A stretch of 64,000 nt of DNA from Roseibacillus sp. (GTDB lineage: Bacteria; Verrucomicrobiota; Verrucomicrobiia; Verrucomicrobiales; Akkermansiaceae): NCBI GenBank assembly GCA_028821775.1, contig JAPKFB010000023.1:1-64000 (forward strand), written 5' to 3'. Positions 8,951-16,852 of the stretch are shown here, piece by piece. The translations under genes were made by a program, and so were the position numbers. The notes below the pieces were generated by a model that saw only the letters and a list, made by a program, of their open reading frames with translations, did no database searches and had not been told where the DNA came from. Position 1 is the stretch's first letter; each line of letters opens with the position of its first letter.

Positions 8951-10048
8951 CTAGAGATCGTCGTCGTTGTAGCCAGCCGCCTCCAAGGCTGCGGACTTCT
9001 GATATTCCGTGACGGTTCCTTCGAAGAAGTTCTGCTCCTTCTTGATGTCCATCATCTCGGCCAGCCACGGAAAGGGATTCGATGAATTGGAGTTGAGCGG
9101 ATCCAGACGACAATTCACCAGGCGACGATCTCCAATGAAGTCGATGTATTGCTCGAAATCGGCGACGTTGAGCCCCACCGCATCCACCGGCAGACAGTCT
9201 CGGATGAACTGCTTCTCAAGGTCGATGCCCTGCCGCATGGTATCTCGCAAATCGACGCGAAACTCGTCGGTCCAAATGTCCGGATTCTCGACCACCAATT
9301 CATTCAGAAGCTGCCGCAGCAACTCAATGTGATTTGATTCATCGCGCAGGGTATAACGGAACATCTGGCCAATACCCGGAAACTTGTTCTGGCGGTAGAG
9401 GCTCAGGATCATCCCAAACAAGCCATAAAACTGCGTTCCTTCCATCACCTGTCCGAACATGAACATGTTCTTGGCAAGGGCCTGCTTGTTCTCCGTGAGG
9501 GTCAGATCGATGTCACGACGCAGGTTGCGACTGTTGCTGACCAGAAAATTGTTCTTCGCCGTGATGGTCGGGATGTCCTCAAACATCGCCTCACAATCGT
9601 GGGGGTTCAACCCGAGGGAAGAGATCATGTAGACCAACGAGTCGGCGTGGATGTTCTCTTCGTGGGCATGACGGCCCAAGACCAGCTTGAGCTCCGGGGC
9701 CGTCACCAACTCACGCACCACATGCATGATGTTGTCGCCCACGATTCCTTCCGCCGCTGAGAAATAACCGATCCCCATTTTGACGATCCAACGCTCCACG
9801 TCGGAAATCTCATCGGTCCCTCGCCATTGCTCGATGTCTCTCTGCATCGGGATGTCCTCCGGCTCCCAATGGTTGTTCTTCATCGTCTTGTAGAGGTCGT
9901 AGGCCCATTGGTACTTCAGCGGCAGGATGTTGAAGAACATCGTCTCCTTACCGTTGATCACCCTCTTGGATGCGAAGGCCTTTTCCGCTTTCTCCCGATC
10001 GAGCACAAACGTGCGATCCCCAATTTGCACAGTGGTTGTTTCAGACAT
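8951..10048 (-). CDS. nrdB: Class I ribonucleotide reductase beta subunit, tyrosine-less (class Ic-like)
   Basis: A 365-residue ferritin-like subunit. The metal ligands align with the family: Glu100 (AAEGIVGDN), Glu131 and His134 (HEENIHADS), a Glu in QVMEGTQFYG, and Glu and His in RDESNHIELL. The spacing Glu100-Glu131-His134 equals Asp84-Glu115-His118 of the E. coli protein, so the radical tyrosine position (Tyr122) corresponds to Leu138 here. Replacement of that Tyr by Phe, Leu or Val defines class Ic enzymes such as that of Chlamydia, which use a Mn/Fe centre instead of a tyrosyl radical. Having Glu rather than Asp as first ligand also fits the chlamydial type. nrdB precedes nrdA, the reverse of the common order. 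The metal content is inferred. Confidence 0.95.
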   Translation of the reverse strand: MSETTTVQIGDRTFVLDREKAEKAFASKRVINGKETMFFNILPLKYQWAYDLYKTMKNNHWEPEDIPMQRDIEQWRGTDEISDVERWIVKMGIGYFSAAEGIVGDNIMHVVRELVTAPELKLVLGRHAHEENIHADSLVYMISSLGLNPHDCEAMFEDIPTITAKNNFLVSNSRNLRRDIDLTLTENKQALAKNMFMFGQVMEGTQFYGLFGMILSLYRQNKFPGIGQMFRYTLRDESNHIELLRQLLNELVVENPDIWTDEFRVDLRDTMRQGIDLEKQFIRDCLPVDAVGLNVADFEQYIDFIGDRRLVNCRLDPLNSNSSNPFPWLAEMMDIKKEQNFFEGTVTEYQKSAALEAAGYNDDDL

Positions 10049-10134
10049 GGTGAGTTAGTGGGTGAACACGAAGCAGTTTCTGGGTGGTAGTTTGCCTTCC
10101 TGAACTATTTCGAGAGGGACGATCAGCAATGGCG

Positions 10135-10164
10135 ATCCTATGCTCTCAGGCCGGAAACGGTCAA
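10135..10164 (-). promoter_or_regulatory. Candidate sigma70-type promoter for nrdB-nrdA
   Basis: On the minus strand TTGACC (10159-10164) and TAGGAT (10135-10140) are separated by 18 bases, and the nrdB start is about 85 bases downstream. No convincing paired NrdR boxes are seen, only a half-site-like CACAATAT at 10178-10185. Confidence 0.4.
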
Positions 10165-10193
10165 CGCGATTTTGCTCATATTGTGCTCACAAA

Positions 10194-10475
10194 TTATTCA
10201 CACCCCCACATGTTGCGGTTTGGAAGGTTTTCCAGCAGTTCCACTTTTTTCTTGCGAGTTCCCCAAACGGGAAGAATCAGGCTCCAACCGCCACTTTCTA
10301 ACAGCTCCCTTGTTACAGGAATCGGTCCCAAAAAAATGACCGTGGTGTCACGTCTAGGTAGAATATCACCAATTTTCAAAAAGTTGCCCTCTGGAGGGTG
10401 CTCTAACAATCGACCTTGCTCTAAGCCACTTGAATTCTTGAGCTTAACTGCCTTATAAAATTTGATTGCTAACAA
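10194..10475 (-). CDS. Small protein of unknown function upstream of nrdB
   Basis: A 93-residue frame starting at TTG (10473-10475), read as LAIKFYKAVKLKN and ending in RNMWGCE. It has a soluble, globular-looking composition, with hydrophobic blocks such as DTTVIFLGPIPVT and GGWSLILPVWG alternating with charged residues. I do not recognise a family. Its stretch is much more A+T-rich than the neighbours, and no good Shine-Dalgarno sequence precedes the TTG. It lies on the nrdB strand and ends 145 bases upstream of the nrdB start, before the candidate nrdB promoter, so it probably has its own promoter. It may be a recently acquired or regulatory small protein, or a chance open frame; the amino acid make-up favours a real gene. 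Confidence 0.5.
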   Translation of the reverse strand: MLAIKFYKAVKLKNSSGLEQGRLLEHPPEGNFLKIGDILPRRDTTVIFLGPIPVTRELLESGGWSLILPVWGTRKKKVELLENLPNRNMWGCE

Positions 10476-10556
10476 ATTAAAAAAAGAAGGGACTTTTCAA
10501 ACCTGTATTAATCGCACAGGGTGAATTTTCATTCCCGATCCCAGTTGAGCCCCAAA

Positions 10557-10769
10557 ATGCTCCTCTCCACACGCTCATTACTGTCCCTTGGCGCCCTTAC
10601 ACTGGGGCTGACGGTTGGCGCTTTCGCTGAAACACCCCTGGAGCGGGAATTCCCCCCGAATTCCAAGCCCCAATCCGCAAAAGCCACTCCCACCCCGGAG
10701 CCCAATACCATAATCCTTGCCGGACTTGGTGGCCTCGCGCTCCTCTTCTTCGCGATGCGGAGGAAGTAG
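10557..10769 (+). CDS. Small PEP-CTERM sorting-signal protein
   Basis: A 70-residue secreted protein. The ATG at 10557 opens a signal peptide (LLSTRSLLSLGALTLGLTVG, likely cleaved after AFA). After only about 20 residues of mature sequence it ends in a PEP-CTERM tripartite signal: TPEPNTIILAG, a hydrophobic helix (LGGLALLFFA) and a basic MRRK tail. Such signals are recognised by exosortase EpsH/XrtA-type transpeptidases at the inner membrane, often linked to exopolysaccharide export. No exosortase is in this window. Because almost nothing lies between signal peptide and sorting signal, the product may be a tiny anchored peptide. It converges on the M42 peptidase gene. Confidence 0.75.
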   Translation: MLLSTRSLLSLGALTLGLTVGAFAETPLEREFPPNSKPQSAKATPTPEPNTIILAGLGGLALLFFAMRRK

Positions 10770-10888
10770 GGCGGACAGCATGTGGGCACTATTTGCGCGC
10801 TCCCGTGCCGCCGCCTGTCGAAGGCTGAGCCTCCCAGAGTCTTCGAGGATCAATCGCGGGCCCACCGCGAGAGATGTTCGAACACACC

Positions 10889-11947
10889 TTAGAACGACCA
10901 GTCGTGCTTATCGAGTTCGCACACACACGCGGCAAGGAGCTTGATCGCATCGGCGATGTCCTGCTTGTGGCACATCTCGATGACCTGGTGAATGTGTCGA
11001 GTGGGAAGGGAAACTGCACCCGCGATCGAGCCTCCCGGGGTCATGCGTTGGAGACCTGCAGTGTCTGTTCCCCCAGCGCGTAAGATCTCTGGTTGCCATC
11101 TGATCTTCTTGCCAGCTGCCACCGACTTCATGAATTCCACCATCCGGTAGTCGCAGATCACGGAGGAATCCATGATCTTGATCGCGACTCCTTCACCCAG
11201 GCGCGTGCATCGTTCCTGCGGCTTCGCATCAGGGGTGTCAAAGGCGATCGTGGTATCGAGACCAAACGAAAAGTCGGGTTGAATCTCCAGGGTCGATGCG
11301 TTCGCTCCCCGCAGTCCCACTTCTTCCTGCACCGTGAAGACTCCATGGAAGTCATAGGCAGGCTTGCGCCGGCTCTTCTTCAGAAGACGCAGGGTCTCTA
11401 ACAGAAGAAATACCGAAGCGCGGTTGTCGAGCGACTTGACGTTCACGCAATCACCCATCTCGACCAACTCGCGCTCACGGGTGATGGGATCCCCGATCGT
11501 AACCAGCTTTTCGACCTTGGCCACCGGCAATCCGAGATCGATGAAAAAGTCATCCAGCTTAGGCGGCTTGTTGCGCTCTTCCTGCGACATGATGTGAATC
11601 GGTTTCGATCCCATCACCCCAATGAGATCCTCTCGCCCATGAACTAGCACGCGTTGCGAGGTCAGCGTCTTGGGATCAAATCCGCCCAGCGGGTTGAATC
11701 GCAAAAAACCACCCTTGTCGATATGGGTCACGATGAAGCCGATCTCATCCATGTGGGCAGCCGCCATGACCTTCTTCTTCGACGATTTTCCTTTCTTGAA
11801 GGCAACCACGTTCCCGATCGCGTCGACTCTCACCTCGTCTGCCAGTCCCTCCAACTCCTCCAGCACCAGGTTGCGGATCCTCGTCTCGAATCCGGGGGCA
11901 CCAGGGGCCTTGCAAATCCGCTCCAACAACTTCACGTCGATTGCCAT
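10889..11947 (-). CDS. M42 family aminopeptidase (glutamyl aminopeptidase / deblocking type)
   Basis: A 352-residue cytosolic metallopeptidase of the M42 family, which form dodecameric tetrahedral aminopeptidases that trim peptides. Visible metal and catalytic motifs: AAHMDEIGF (His ligand and the adjacent Asp), SLDNRAS (bridging Asp), VQEEVGLRGA (catalytic Glu and ligand Glu), GLDTTIAFDT (Asp ligand) and RHIHQVIE (C-terminal His ligand). All appear intact, so the enzyme should be active. I chose the ATG at 11945-11947 (MAIDVKLLERI); the frame extends to 12013 but the extra residues are not family-like. It is a single gene, convergent with the PEP-CTERM gene and separated from the sulfatase by about 160 bases on the same strand. 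Confidence 0.9.
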   Translation of the reverse strand: MAIDVKLLERICKAPGAPGFETRIRNLVLEELEGLADEVRVDAIGNVVAFKKGKSSKKKVMAAAHMDEIGFIVTHIDKGGFLRFNPLGGFDPKTLTSQRVLVHGREDLIGVMGSKPIHIMSQEERNKPPKLDDFFIDLGLPVAKVEKLVTIGDPITRERELVEMGDCVNVKSLDNRASVFLLLETLRLLKKSRRKPAYDFHGVFTVQEEVGLRGANASTLEIQPDFSFGLDTTIAFDTPDAKPQERCTRLGEGVAIKIMDSSVICDYRMVEFMKSVAAGKKIRWQPEILRAGGTDTAGLQRMTPGGSIAGAVSLPTRHIHQVIEMCHKQDIADAIKLLAACVCELDKHDWSF

Positions 11948-12110
11948 GCCAGGGACCCTAGCGGGGCCCTTTGACAAGTCCATCCTGTTAGGCCAGAAGA
12001 ACCCAGCCCCCATGCGCTTTCCAGGACCCGGCTCGCGGCCTCCCCAAGATCACTCGATCAGGCGCGCCCCTGCTGCGAGGCCCGGCAGACCTGGCGAACG
12101 CTTTCGGTCG

Positions 12111-13541
12111 TTACGCGCCCGGCTTGGTCAGCTTCAGGGTGTCTCCAAACTCCCCCTTCACGGCCTCCAGGTCATCCCACATTGCTGAGGCCCGTGCCTG
12201 CGCGGCAGCTCCGCCGCTCTTCAGGAGATCGTGGAGCTCATGAGGATCCTTCGCAAGGTGGTAGAGCCGCAACGTGTTGTTCGCCTTAGGATAGACAATC
12301 AGCTTGTAGCCGTCCGCCGTGATCGATCGCTGAACGCCCAGGTAGGCTCCATAGATGTAATCCCTCTGCTCGCCCTCGCCCTTGAGGTGCGGTTGTACGC
12401 TCTTGAACTGCACGTAGTCCGGCGTCTTCGCGCCCGCCCAATCGAGGGTCGTGGGAATGACATCCTGCAGATAAATGGGGGCCTCGTTGGTCGCTCCCTT
12501 CGCGACATCCGGGCCCACCACGATGAAGGGCACCCGCACGCTGTGATCATACATGTTCTGCTTCCCAAAGAGGCCGTGTTTCCCCACCGCCAAGCCGTGA
12601 TCCGCCGTGAAGACAACGTAGGTCTCCTTCTCCTGCCCGGTCTTCTTCAGCATCTCGAGGACCCGGCCAATCTGGGCGTCCATGTGCGTGATGAGTGCAT
12701 AATACTCACGACGATGCACCTGCACCGAGTGCTTGGTCCGCGGCATGGGCGCGAGATTTTCGTCGCGCAACTTGTGCGGATTTCCAATCTGATCGCAGTA
12801 GGGATAGCGCGGCAGGAAGTTCTCCGGCACTTTGATTTTGGAAAGGGGATACTTGTCGAGATACTCCTGCGGGGCCTGGCGCGGATCATGGGGCGCGTTG
12901 AAGGCCAGATAGATGAAGAAGGGCTTCTCCGACTTCTTGGCATCCGCGAGGTAGGCGACCGCGTCATCTGCCTGCACTTCACTCCAGTGTTTGCCACCTT
13001 CCCAGAAACCCCCCAGCGACTTGTCGGTCGGATCCCAGGGATCGGGCTTTCCTTCCAGAGGTCGGTTGTAGGCTTTTTTCACCGAGCGCGGCATCCCGGG
13101 CCGCACATGAGTGGCGACATTGAACACCTTCGCGGCATCGGCCTTCACGTGCCATTTGCCGGACATGTAGGTCTTGTAGCCCTCCTTTTCGAGAAGCTGT
13201 GGCCAGAACTTCCCCTTGGCCAGATAGTCGGCCATCGCCTTCCTGTCGTTGGCCACCTTCTGCGCATTCCAAACTTGGCGACCAGTCATGAGCATGTGGC
13301 GGCTTGCAACACACACCGCTCCACTCCAGGACCCGGAATTGTAGGCATGAGTGAAGGTCGTTCCGTTTCGCACCAAGCGATCGAGGTTCGGGGTTTCAAT
13401 CTCCTCATTGCCCACCGCCCGAATCGCATCGTAGGTCATGTCATCAGCAAAGATGAAAAGAATATTGGGTTTGGCACCCTCCACGAGAGGAGCGAAGAGC
13501 AGGGAGCACACAGCGAGAGCGAGCGAAAGGAGACGTTTCAT
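12111..13541 (-). CDS. Secreted Cys-type sulfatase
   Basis: A 476-residue sulfatase with a signal peptide (MKRLLSLALAVCSLLFAPLV), beginning at the ATG at 13539-13541. The frame continues upstream to 13691, but that would bury the signal. The core begins KPNILFIFADDMTYDAIR, with calcium-binding Asp33 and Asp34. Cys77 lies in CVASR (the C-x-A-x-R motif), the residue oxidised to formylglycine, followed by HMLMTGR. Further motifs are MSGKWHVK, FNAPHDPR and FTADHGLAVGKHGL (metal-site Asp-His). It likely removes sulfate esters from a polysaccharide or glycan in the periplasm. The formylglycine-generating enzyme at 23607-24590 could mature it. The specific substrate is unknown. Confidence 0.9.
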   Translation of the reverse strand: MKRLLSLALAVCSLLFAPLVEGAKPNILFIFADDMTYDAIRAVGNEEIETPNLDRLVRNGTTFTHAYNSGSWSGAVCVASRHMLMTGRQVWNAQKVANDRKAMADYLAKGKFWPQLLEKEGYKTYMSGKWHVKADAAKVFNVATHVRPGMPRSVKKAYNRPLEGKPDPWDPTDKSLGGFWEGGKHWSEVQADDAVAYLADAKKSEKPFFIYLAFNAPHDPRQAPQEYLDKYPLSKIKVPENFLPRYPYCDQIGNPHKLRDENLAPMPRTKHSVQVHRREYYALITHMDAQIGRVLEMLKKTGQEKETYVVFTADHGLAVGKHGLFGKQNMYDHSVRVPFIVVGPDVAKGATNEAPIYLQDVIPTTLDWAGAKTPDYVQFKSVQPHLKGEGEQRDYIYGAYLGVQRSITADGYKLIVYPKANNTLRLYHLAKDPHELHDLLKSGGAAAQARASAMWDDLEAVKGEFGDTLKLTKPGA

Positions 13542-13699
13542 TGAGCTATTTGCTTGGGACGGTGAGCAGTCTCGCCTTCCTGAGATCCCTGACAAGATCA
13601 GATCTCGACTCAAAAAGAGAAATGTCTCATCGTTGGAGACGTTCCTGAAGTAGCAGCCCGCCTCATCACGAAATGACAACTGCCCAACCACACAAAGCC

Positions 13700-14356
13700 A
13701 TGAAGACCAAACTCACCATTCTTGCCCTTGTCACGGCTCTCAGCCTTCCCGGATTAAGCAAAGGAACCTCCCTTTCTCAAGGTGCCGAGATCCTCTCCTT
13801 ACAAAAGAGGGAGCTGTTCTATTTTGTGACCACCGGCGATACCTCCCAACGAATCACAAGGACGATGGGCGTCGATCTCATCACGCTCCAATTACCCAGC
13901 CAGAACGCGAAGCCCAAGGCGGGAAGAATCCTGCGCATCCCAACAGGGACTCAAGCAGAAATGCTCGCCCTCTATCAAGGCGACGAAAAGGCAGAGGGGC
14001 AGAAGGAGGACAGAGAACGCGCTGAAAGGAACAAGCCTCGGGCAAAGAACCGGGAGCGAGCCGAACGGGAGCGCCGCGCAGGCGAACAGGAGCGCGCAGA
14101 ACAGGAGCATGAAGGCGAGCGGGAGCGCGGAGAGCGCGACCAGCATCGTGAAGGCGAGCGCGACCAGCATCGTGAAGGCGAGCGCGACCAGCATCGTGAA
14201 GGCGAACGCGACCAGCATCGTGAAGGCGAGCGCGGAGAGCGGGAGCGAAACGGCGGTCCTGACGCCGAACTACGGCAGTTCCTTCGCCGCTTGGATCAAC
14301 GGCTCTCGGAGATCGAAACTCGCCTCCGTCGTCTGGAGGGACGCAACCGTCGATAG
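13700..14356 (+). CDS. Secreted LysM-like, highly charged tandem-repeat protein
   Basis: A 218-residue protein with a signal peptide (MKTKLTILALVTALSLPG), starting at the ATG at 13700; an upstream ATG at 13673 is less likely. Residues about 40-85 resemble a degenerate LysM domain (FYFVTTGDTSQRIT ... AGRILRIP), which suggests peptidoglycan binding. The middle is almost entirely Glu, Arg and Gln, including four exact-frame copies of an 8-residue unit, DQHREGER. The C-terminus forms an amphipathic coiled coil (FLRRLDQRLSEIETRLRRLE). It is 34 bases upstream of another charged repeat protein with a similar coiled-coil ending, so the two are probably co-transcribed and functionally paired. It is divergent from the sulfatase gene. 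Function unknown. Confidence 0.7.
   Translation: MKTKLTILALVTALSLPGLSKGTSLSQGAEILSLQKRELFYFVTTGDTSQRITRTMGVDLITLQLPSQNAKPKAGRILRIPTGTQAEMLALYQGDEKAEGQKEDRERAERNKPRAKNRERAERERRAGEQERAEQEHEGERERGERDQHREGERDQHREGERDQHREGERDQHREGERGERERNGGPDAELRQFLRRLDQRLSEIETRLRRLEGRNRR
14141..14236 (+). repeat. 24-bp tandem repeat, four copies, inside a coding region
   Basis: The unit begins CAGCATCGTGAAGGCGAGCG and starts at 14141, 14165, 14189 and 14213, with nearly identical bases; the third copy has GAACGC for GAGCGC. It encodes eight residues per copy and has no spacers, so it is a protein repeat, not CRISPR. Such repeats are prone to copy-number change. Confidence 0.9.
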
Positions 14357-14390
14357 CTCCCGCCCATTCAATCCCTAACGCAACGAAACG

Positions 14391-15248
14391 ATGAAAAATC
14401 AAACCGCCACCCTCCTTCTTCTGGGCGGTCTGGCGCTGCCAGCCTGGTCGCAGGGAAACGACCGCCCCCAACCCGCCGAGCGTCACGGCATTGAACTTGA
14501 GTCCCTCGAGCGCGTAAAAGCCCATCGGGCTCAAGAGCTCGCGCGCAAGAGCGATGATTCCCAAATCCAACTCAAGGAGCTCGAACGCGCCCACCGAGAA
14601 CTCACCGAGCTTGGGGCGCGCGAACGGGCGCATGATCACGCTGAAGCTAAGCACGATCACTCCGACGCCAAGAAGGCGCACCCCAAGGACAAGAAGGCGC
14701 ACCCCAAGGACAAGAAGGCGCACCCCAAGGACAAGAAGGCGCACCCCAAGGACAAGAAGGCACGCTCCAAGGACAAGAAGGCACGCTCCAAGGACAAACA
14801 CGATCGCGCCCAGCATGACCACGACGACAAGGCCCATGGGAAAGCCGCTCCTGAGCACGCCCGGCAGCACGACCAAGCCGAGCACAAACACGATCACGCC
14901 GGCCCCAGCAGTGACCTCTCCCGTCATCGCCAGGAACTTGAGCGCGCCATGCCATTGATCCGCCGCAAGGTGGCAGAGCGCAGAGAGCACTTGCCAACAC
15001 CACGCCGCTCCGACAACGGGCCGAGCCAACGAAGAAATCATCCGGCCCCGCAGGTTCATGCCGAACTCCTTGAGCGAATCGAAAGACGCTTCATGGAGTT
15101 GGATAAACGCCTCCGTGCTCTCGAACGGCGCAATCAACCTCGACCCCAAGTCCGTCGTCCCAGCGACCGCGTGCAAGGTTCGCCCAGGAACAATCAACGC
15201 CCGCCGCAACGGCCTCAGGATGGCAAGAGACAGCCCAAGCGCCCCTAG
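14391..15248 (+). CDS. Secreted His/Lys-rich tandem-repeat protein
   Basis: A 285-residue protein with a signal peptide (MKNQTATLLLLGGLALPAWS). The mature part is extremely charged: a helical Glu/Arg/Ala segment, six 7-residue repeats (four KAHPKDK, two KARSKDK) and a His-Asp-rich stretch (HDRAQHDHDDKAHG, HKHDHAG). A coiled coil follows (ERIERRFMELDKRLRALERR) and then a Pro/Arg/Gln-rich basic tail. The coiled coil resembles the end of the preceding gene product, which suggests the two proteins interact. The histidine clusters could bind metal ions such as Ni, Zn or Cu, and the Lys/Arg content could bind nucleic acid, exopolysaccharide or cell wall. I recognise no enzymatic domain. It ends just before a strong hairpin terminator. 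Confidence 0.65.
   Translation: MKNQTATLLLLGGLALPAWSQGNDRPQPAERHGIELESLERVKAHRAQELARKSDDSQIQLKELERAHRELTELGARERAHDHAEAKHDHSDAKKAHPKDKKAHPKDKKAHPKDKKAHPKDKKARSKDKKARSKDKHDRAQHDHDDKAHGKAAPEHARQHDQAEHKHDHAGPSSDLSRHRQELERAMPLIRRKVAERREHLPTPRRSDNGPSQRRNHPAPQVHAELLERIERRFMELDKRLRALERRNQPRPQVRRPSDRVQGSPRNNQRPPQRPQDGKRQPKRP
14673..14798 (+). repeat. 21-bp tandem repeat, six copies, inside a coding region
   Basis: Four identical 21-base units beginning AAGGCGCACCCCAAGGACAA start at 14673. They are followed by two variant units in which GCGCACCCC becomes GCACGCTCC. The unit encodes K-A-H-P-K-D-K or K-A-R-S-K-D-K. The uniform DNA identity suggests recent expansion. Confidence 0.9.
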
Positions 15249-15275
15249 CCACGAGACCTCACCAACTGATCACAA

Positions 15276-15303
15276 AAAAGGGAGAGCTTCGGCTCTCCCC
15301 TTT
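15276..15303. terminator. Bidirectional hairpin terminator with UUCG loop
   Basis: GGGAGAGC-TTCG-GCTCTCCC (15280-15299) has an 8-bp perfect stem with a very stable tetraloop. It has A's on the left and T's on the right, so it can end both the repeat-protein operon and the convergent DUF1501 gene. Confidence 0.8.
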
Positions 15304-15338
15304 GCGTGCAGGGCCTCACACGTCCGATGCGCGGCCCC

Positions 15339-16796
15339 TTAGATCATGATGTCGCGGACCGGCTCGGCCCCTTCCACTCCGACCAGCTTCTGGTCGAGCC
15401 CGCCGTAAAAGTAACTCAGATTGTTGGGATCTAGACCCATCCGGTCGAGCACGGTCGCATGCAGGTTACGGACATGGAGGCGATCCTTCACGGCTGCAGC
15501 ACCAAGTTCGTCGGTCTCTCCGTAGCTCACGCCCCCTTTGATCCCACCACCCGCCATCCACATCGTGAAGCCGTAGGCATTGTGATCACGCCCCGTGCCC
15601 TTGGCATATTCCGCCGTCGGTTGGCGGCCAAACTCGCCCCCCCAGACGATCAGGGTGGAGTCGAGCATGCCGCGCTGTTTGAGGTCCGCGATCAGCCCCG
15701 CAATGGGCTTATCGGTGTTGCCCGCGTGGAAGTTATGGTTCTTCTCGAGGTTCCCGTGCGCATCCCAGTTCGCATCGTTGTGTGCCCCCCCTGAGTAGAC
15801 CTGGATGAAGCGCACTCCGCGCTCCACCAGACGGCGCGCAAGCATGCACTTGCGCCCAAAGTCCTTGGTCCGATCCTGATCCATGCCGTAGAGCTTCTTC
15901 ACGTGCTCGGGCTCGGACTCGACATCAATCGCTTCAGGAGCAGTCGCCTGCATGCGATAGGCCAATTCATAGCTCGCGATCCGCGAGGAGAGATCAGTCT
16001 GATCATCCCGCAGCCCCAGGTGTTCCCGATTCATGGTGTTGAGGTAGTCCAACAAGGTCCGCTGCTCTTCACGCGGCATATTGTGCGCATTCTTCAGGTT
16101 CAAAATGGGATCTCCCTGCGAGCGGAAGACCGTGCCACCATAGCTGGCGGGCATGTAGCCGGGGGTCCAGTTCTTGGCCCCACTGATCGGCCCGCCCGAA
16201 TTCTCGAGCATCACGACATAACCTGGAAGGTCTTCGTTCACGCTGCCCAGTCCATAGTTCACCCACGATCCCAGGGACGGCTTGCCGCTGATCACCGATC
16301 CGCAGTTCATGTTGAGCATGGCCGATCCATGAATCGGGGAATCTGCCGTCATGGAGTGCAGGAACGCCATGTCATCGACGTGCTCGCCCAAGTTGGGGAA
16401 GAGATCCGAGACGTACTTGCCGCATTGACCGTACTGCTTGAAGGCCCACTTCGGGCCCACCACGCGGCCCGTGTTCTTCTTCCCGCCACGGCCAAAGGTC
16501 TTCACCTCAATGGTCTTTCCATCCAAGGGATAGAGCTTTGGCTTGTACTCGAAAGTGTCCATGTGGCTGGGGCCGCCATACATGAAGAGGAAAATCACCG
16601 ACTTGGCGTGCGCAGGGATCTGCGGCTCCCTGGGAGCGAGGGGATTTCCGTAGAGGGTCCCGGCATGGGCCTTATTGAAAAAGCCGTCCTGAGCCAGCAT
16701 TCCGGTCATCGCCAGGGAAGTGAAGCCGCCGCCCAGCTGGCGGAGCGCTTCCCGTCGATTCACTTGGTTGCAGAAGGAGTTGGTTGGTCTGCTCAT
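15339..16796 (-). CDS. DUF1501 protein with Tat-type signal
   Basis: A 485-residue protein of the DUF1501 family, an alkaline phosphatase/sulfatase-fold family abundant in Planctomycetes and Verrucomicrobia. The N-terminus has a twin-arginine motif (VNRREALRQLGGG) before a hydrophobic segment, indicating export in folded form. Typical family landmarks are SVIFLFMYGGPSHMDTF, HSMTADSPIHGSAM, RFIQVYSGGAHND and WGGEFGRQPT. It lies 56 bases downstream of the DUF1549/DUF1553 gene and is the last gene of the IclR-DUF1549-DUF1501 operon. The pairing of these two families is recurrent in PVC genomes, but no biochemical role is firmly established. Confidence 0.88.
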   Translation of the reverse strand: MSRPTNSFCNQVNRREALRQLGGGFTSLAMTGMLAQDGFFNKAHAGTLYGNPLAPREPQIPAHAKSVIFLFMYGGPSHMDTFEYKPKLYPLDGKTIEVKTFGRGGKKNTGRVVGPKWAFKQYGQCGKYVSDLFPNLGEHVDDMAFLHSMTADSPIHGSAMLNMNCGSVISGKPSLGSWVNYGLGSVNEDLPGYVVMLENSGGPISGAKNWTPGYMPASYGGTVFRSQGDPILNLKNAHNMPREEQRTLLDYLNTMNREHLGLRDDQTDLSSRIASYELAYRMQATAPEAIDVESEPEHVKKLYGMDQDRTKDFGRKCMLARRLVERGVRFIQVYSGGAHNDANWDAHGNLEKNHNFHAGNTDKPIAGLIADLKQRGMLDSTLIVWGGEFGRQPTAEYAKGTGRDHNAYGFTMWMAGGGIKGGVSYGETDELGAAAVKDRLHVRNLHATVLDRMGLDPNNLSYFYGGLDQKLVGVEGAEPVRDIMI

Positions 16797-16852
16797 GGAG
16801 ATTGAAGATTCGATTATCAGGAGGGAAGGACTTTGCCTTCCCTTTCGGAGGG

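Noticed and set aside
10165-10200. NrdR box upstream of nrdB
   Set aside because: Only a half-site-like CACAATAT is present; the partner half and a second box are missing.
12231-13544. 437-residue plus-strand open frame
   Set aside because: Antisense to the sulfatase gene; no domain in the translation.
14141-14798. Short regular repeats as a possible CRISPR array
   Set aside because: Units are 24 and 21 bases with no spacers and they preserve the reading frame of protein repeats.
13881-15209. 442-residue open frame on the minus strand across the repeat-protein genes
   Set aside because: It is antisense to two genes with signal peptides and coherent domains, and its protein is a low-complexity product of the repeats.
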